64,000 nucleotides of DNA from Limnomonas spitsbergensis (lineage: Eukaryota; Chlorophyta; Chlorophyceae; Chlamydomonadales), in NCBI GenBank assembly GCA_037349105.1, contig JAYJMM010000124.1:8106001-8170000 (forward strand). Reading direction: 5' to 3'. The notes below the pieces were generated by a model. That model was not told where the DNA came from and did not search any database. It saw only the letters and a list, made by a program, of their open reading frames with translations. Positions 61,359 to 64,000 of the stretch are shown in pieces (the stretch's first letter is position 1; each line of letters starts with the position of its first letter). The position numbers and the translations under genes were made by a program.

Positions 61359-63825
61359 TCACTCTTGAATGAACATCACGGGCCACCTGGGGACAGGCAC
61401 GGCGAAGGAGGAGCAGTATTTCCACCTTCAAACACTTCATCCAGTACGAAATGAGGTCGTGGCCTGTACACCCTTAAAAAAGCACTGATACAACCCACAA
61501 ATCTGCTTTGGCTTCCAACCCAAGTTGGGATAACAGATCAATGACTCCACTTTCATGACTGGGCTGGGCACTTGTGGAGGCAGTTCAGTAATCTAGGATC
61601 TATCCTCTAGGATCTAGCCACAGGTGAGGGCTGTGCTCGGGGGCAGATGATCTGCAAGGGATCGATGACCTGATGCATGACAATCTCATGTCAATATCTT
61701 TGCAGAACTTACCCATCGGGGTCCTCAGTTGTGCATGCTAGAGTGTTGGTGCCCGGCATCAGTGCAGGCTCCGACAAGAGCTTCCCCCCTGCCGCCTTGA
61801 TCTCTTCAGCAGTCTTGTGAATATCCTTGGTGGACAGTGCCTGAGAGCAGAGCCACCCAGAAATGTCAGCATCAAAGCTTCATCGTGCAATGATGTCAAG
61901 GGCCGCTCGGTGCATTTCTTTAACGCTGGCAGATCTGTTTCAACAGAAATACAACTGAATCCAAGGATGCGCGTTGATGCCTAACTACACACTACCGGTA
62001 CACAGCCTACGCTCAGCATGACTGCCAGAGAAGCACTGCTCGTACATTTGAAAACGGCAAATTCCCTAGTGGGTTTATTACAGGAATGGATCAGTTTGTG
62101 CATGGGGCATGGCGAGGATTCCCCCTAAGACATCAACCATACATCCAGTCTAGCCTCTTTCTGCAGCCGATCCTCCGGCCCTCTTTACGCACCACATGTG
62201 AATATGCATTGCCCTTGGTGTAGGACGTTGAATCGTAGTTGTACGTGAGCTCCATGACAAGGCTGCTGTCCTCAGGGCCATACCCCATGAAACCTAGGGT
62301 ATACCTTCAAAATTCGGAGACAGGCAGGCGGAAATAGTCAGTGGCAGGTGGTCTGAAAGTAGTCTTGAGCATTCCCATGCTGCATGCTACTCCCCATGCA
62401 AAAGGTTTGACAGAAATGTGCCTGCACTCAAAGGCCCCAATTCCCTCGCATGAGGCCTCCTCAGTCCTCACTTGTACTCGGGGTTATCACGTTCTCGTGT
62501 CAGCTGCATACCCAGCACATCGCTGTACCATTTTATGCTCTTGGGCAGGTCCGTGACACGTAGCATGACCTGAGCATTGAATACAGGGAGAGAGGATGCG
62601 GCCCATCACACCTTAAAAGGTGCAGTCCATCCAAGACGGGTGCATGGGAGGGTAGGTGTTGGGCGCACATCTGACGGGCACCAGGCCCCCTTCATATGTC
62701 AAATGGTGAAAGCGTGCACTTATACCCAGGCCACCAGTCAACCACATCCCTGCACTCCCAACGAGCACAAACACAAACCCTGACGTCCTGGCGCATTGGG
62801 TTGGAGTAGTAAGAGAAGCAGTTACCATGAGCCTGGCAGCAATTCACTATACCCCCCCCTTCCTATATACACACGATCGTCGGGGCAGAAGTCTGCACCG
62901 GCAGTACCACTGCGCCAGTACATCCCTACTCAACCACCAGGCACAGGCAGCCCCCAAAGCACCAGCACCTGACATAATGGCTCCGGAGTGTCTCCTCTCT
63001 GTATCAGCTCCCACAGGTAACCGCTTGGGTCCTTGACGAAGGCAATGACAGTCTTGCCGCCCTTCACAGGCCCAGCATCTCGAGTGACCTGATTCAAGCA
63101 GCAGCACACGGCTCGGACTACGCGATTTCCAGCCTCGTTCAGAGGTCCTTCTACCGTAAGTTGCAAGATAAGTAATTTGATGAGATACCTACCGTATACC
63201 GGCCGTCAACCAGATCCAAATTTCGACATCTGACGTATGGTCCTTTAAGAGCTGCATGCCCACCTTGCCACCCTCAGACTTGATCTTGTGGACAGCACCA
63301 TAAACATCCTGCAGGTTCAGCAGTCTCAGCTGAGCCTCTGATGTGGTCAGACATAGCCATGAGCAACATACAGCCATGCACAAAACACTAAACCACCATC
63401 CATGCAAAGCACTAGCACGCCTCGGGTCAAGAGCAGCTCTGGACAGCGTGAATACAAAACAACGAGATTGTGGCTTCTGGCCTACGCAAAACGAAACTTG
63501 CCGGCAGGACGATGCCGAAATGGCCGAATCCGGTGCCGAGGTCCAGGGGAGCCGAATCCGGTGCCCCGGCCTGCTGCTCGACCACTTTCAGCGCGAACTT
63601 GGACGCCAGCGGGCCGTAACCCAAGAAAGCAGCGCCCTGAGATTTCTCCAGCAGCTGCATGCCGAAATGCTTAGTGTAATAATCGACGTGCTGATCGACC
63701 GACGTGACGTGGACAACCGCGTGCATCGGGCGACGAACATCGGATGCCGCCCATCCAGATGCTGCCCTCACAGGTTCAGTCATACTGCGGGAAGACTGCG
63801 CTCTGTGTGCAAGCGGGCAGGACAT
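61359..63825 (-). CDS. GLO1: Glyoxalase I (lactoylglutathione lyase), two-domain plant type, seven exons
   Basis: This enzyme converts the hemithioacetal of methylglyoxal and glutathione into S-lactoylglutathione, detoxifying a glycolysis by-product. Exons: 63825-63502, 63308-63264, 63088-62969, 62569-62472, 62304-62196, 61840-61713, 61386-61359 (TGA). They join in phase to 283 residues, the usual size of two-domain plant enzymes. Domain 1 has [55 protein letters not shown] and [18 protein letters not shown]. The metal-ligand His residues (MHAV, GFGHF) and Glu (WELI) are present. Domain 2 has [38 protein letters not shown] and [19 protein letters not shown]. Domain 1 lacks the RDxPExKYT segment found in domain 2. 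Intron 1 is GC-AG. The first 30 or so residues could be a transit peptide or simply variable; ATG 63783 is an alternative start. Confidence 0.93.
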
Positions 63826-64000
63826 GTAAGAAGGGGTATCGACCGACCGGCTAAGTTGCTTCTCTTTGCGACAAGCTATCGATCGAACCTGAGGGCTGTG
63901 GCACGCCTTGTTAGTGCTCTTGCTGCTAGACCGAGCATCTAGGTCCTTCCTCTGCTTTGTCTTCCTGCACCTGCTGCTTTGACAGATTTCCAGATCTACC

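Noticed and set aside
1..64000. CRISPR arrays, bacterial operons, phage or viral genes
   Set aside because: The tandem repeats have no unique spacers, and all identified genes are spliced eukaryotic genes.

Overview
The window looks like nuclear DNA of a green alga (chlorophyte-type). The genes are dense in introns and have GC-rich coding exons. Scattered short tracts of plant-type TTTAGGG/CCCTAAA repeat occur, and the proteins (two-domain glyoxalase I, UBE2S/UBC22-type E2, organellar GUF1/LepA) fit a photosynthetic eukaryote. No operons, bacterial genes or CRISPR arrays are visible. I reconstructed gene models by hand, joining exons where splice sites and reading phase agree. The phase agrees at every junction reported.

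Layout. (1) Minus strand, 1-1528: the 5' part of an ABCC (MRP-type) transporter that runs off the left edge. (2) Plus strand, 1905-11636: a complete 18-exon GUF1/LepA (EF4) translation GTPase, divergent from the ABCC gene. (3) Minus strand, 13246-16399: a five-exon gene for a probably disordered protein I cannot identify. (4) 16400-19777: gene-poor DNA with repeat-family copies. (5) Plus strand, about 19778-47261: one very large gene of at least 39 coding exons (about 2,800 residues). It has an Ala-rich body and a long coiled-coil C-terminal third, and I could not name it with confidence. Its introns carry four large minisatellites. (6) Minus strand, 49299-58397: a complete 15-exon ABCG half-transporter. 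(7) Plus strand, 59514-60758: a two-exon UBE2S-type E2 enzyme. (8) Minus strand, 61359-63825: a seven-exon two-domain glyoxalase I, convergent with the E2 gene.

The genes are unrelated housekeeping and transport functions, as expected of a eukaryotic chromosome segment. The most unusual features concern introns. Seven of 82 inferred introns start with GC instead of GT. Several intronic tandem repeats are copies of the adjacent exon edge or splice site. A family of short dispersed elements sits in introns and spacers. One ABCG intron holds a hairpin-rich block that resembles organelle-genome repeats. The 8-mer palindrome TACCGGTA occurs nine times, always outside the exons.
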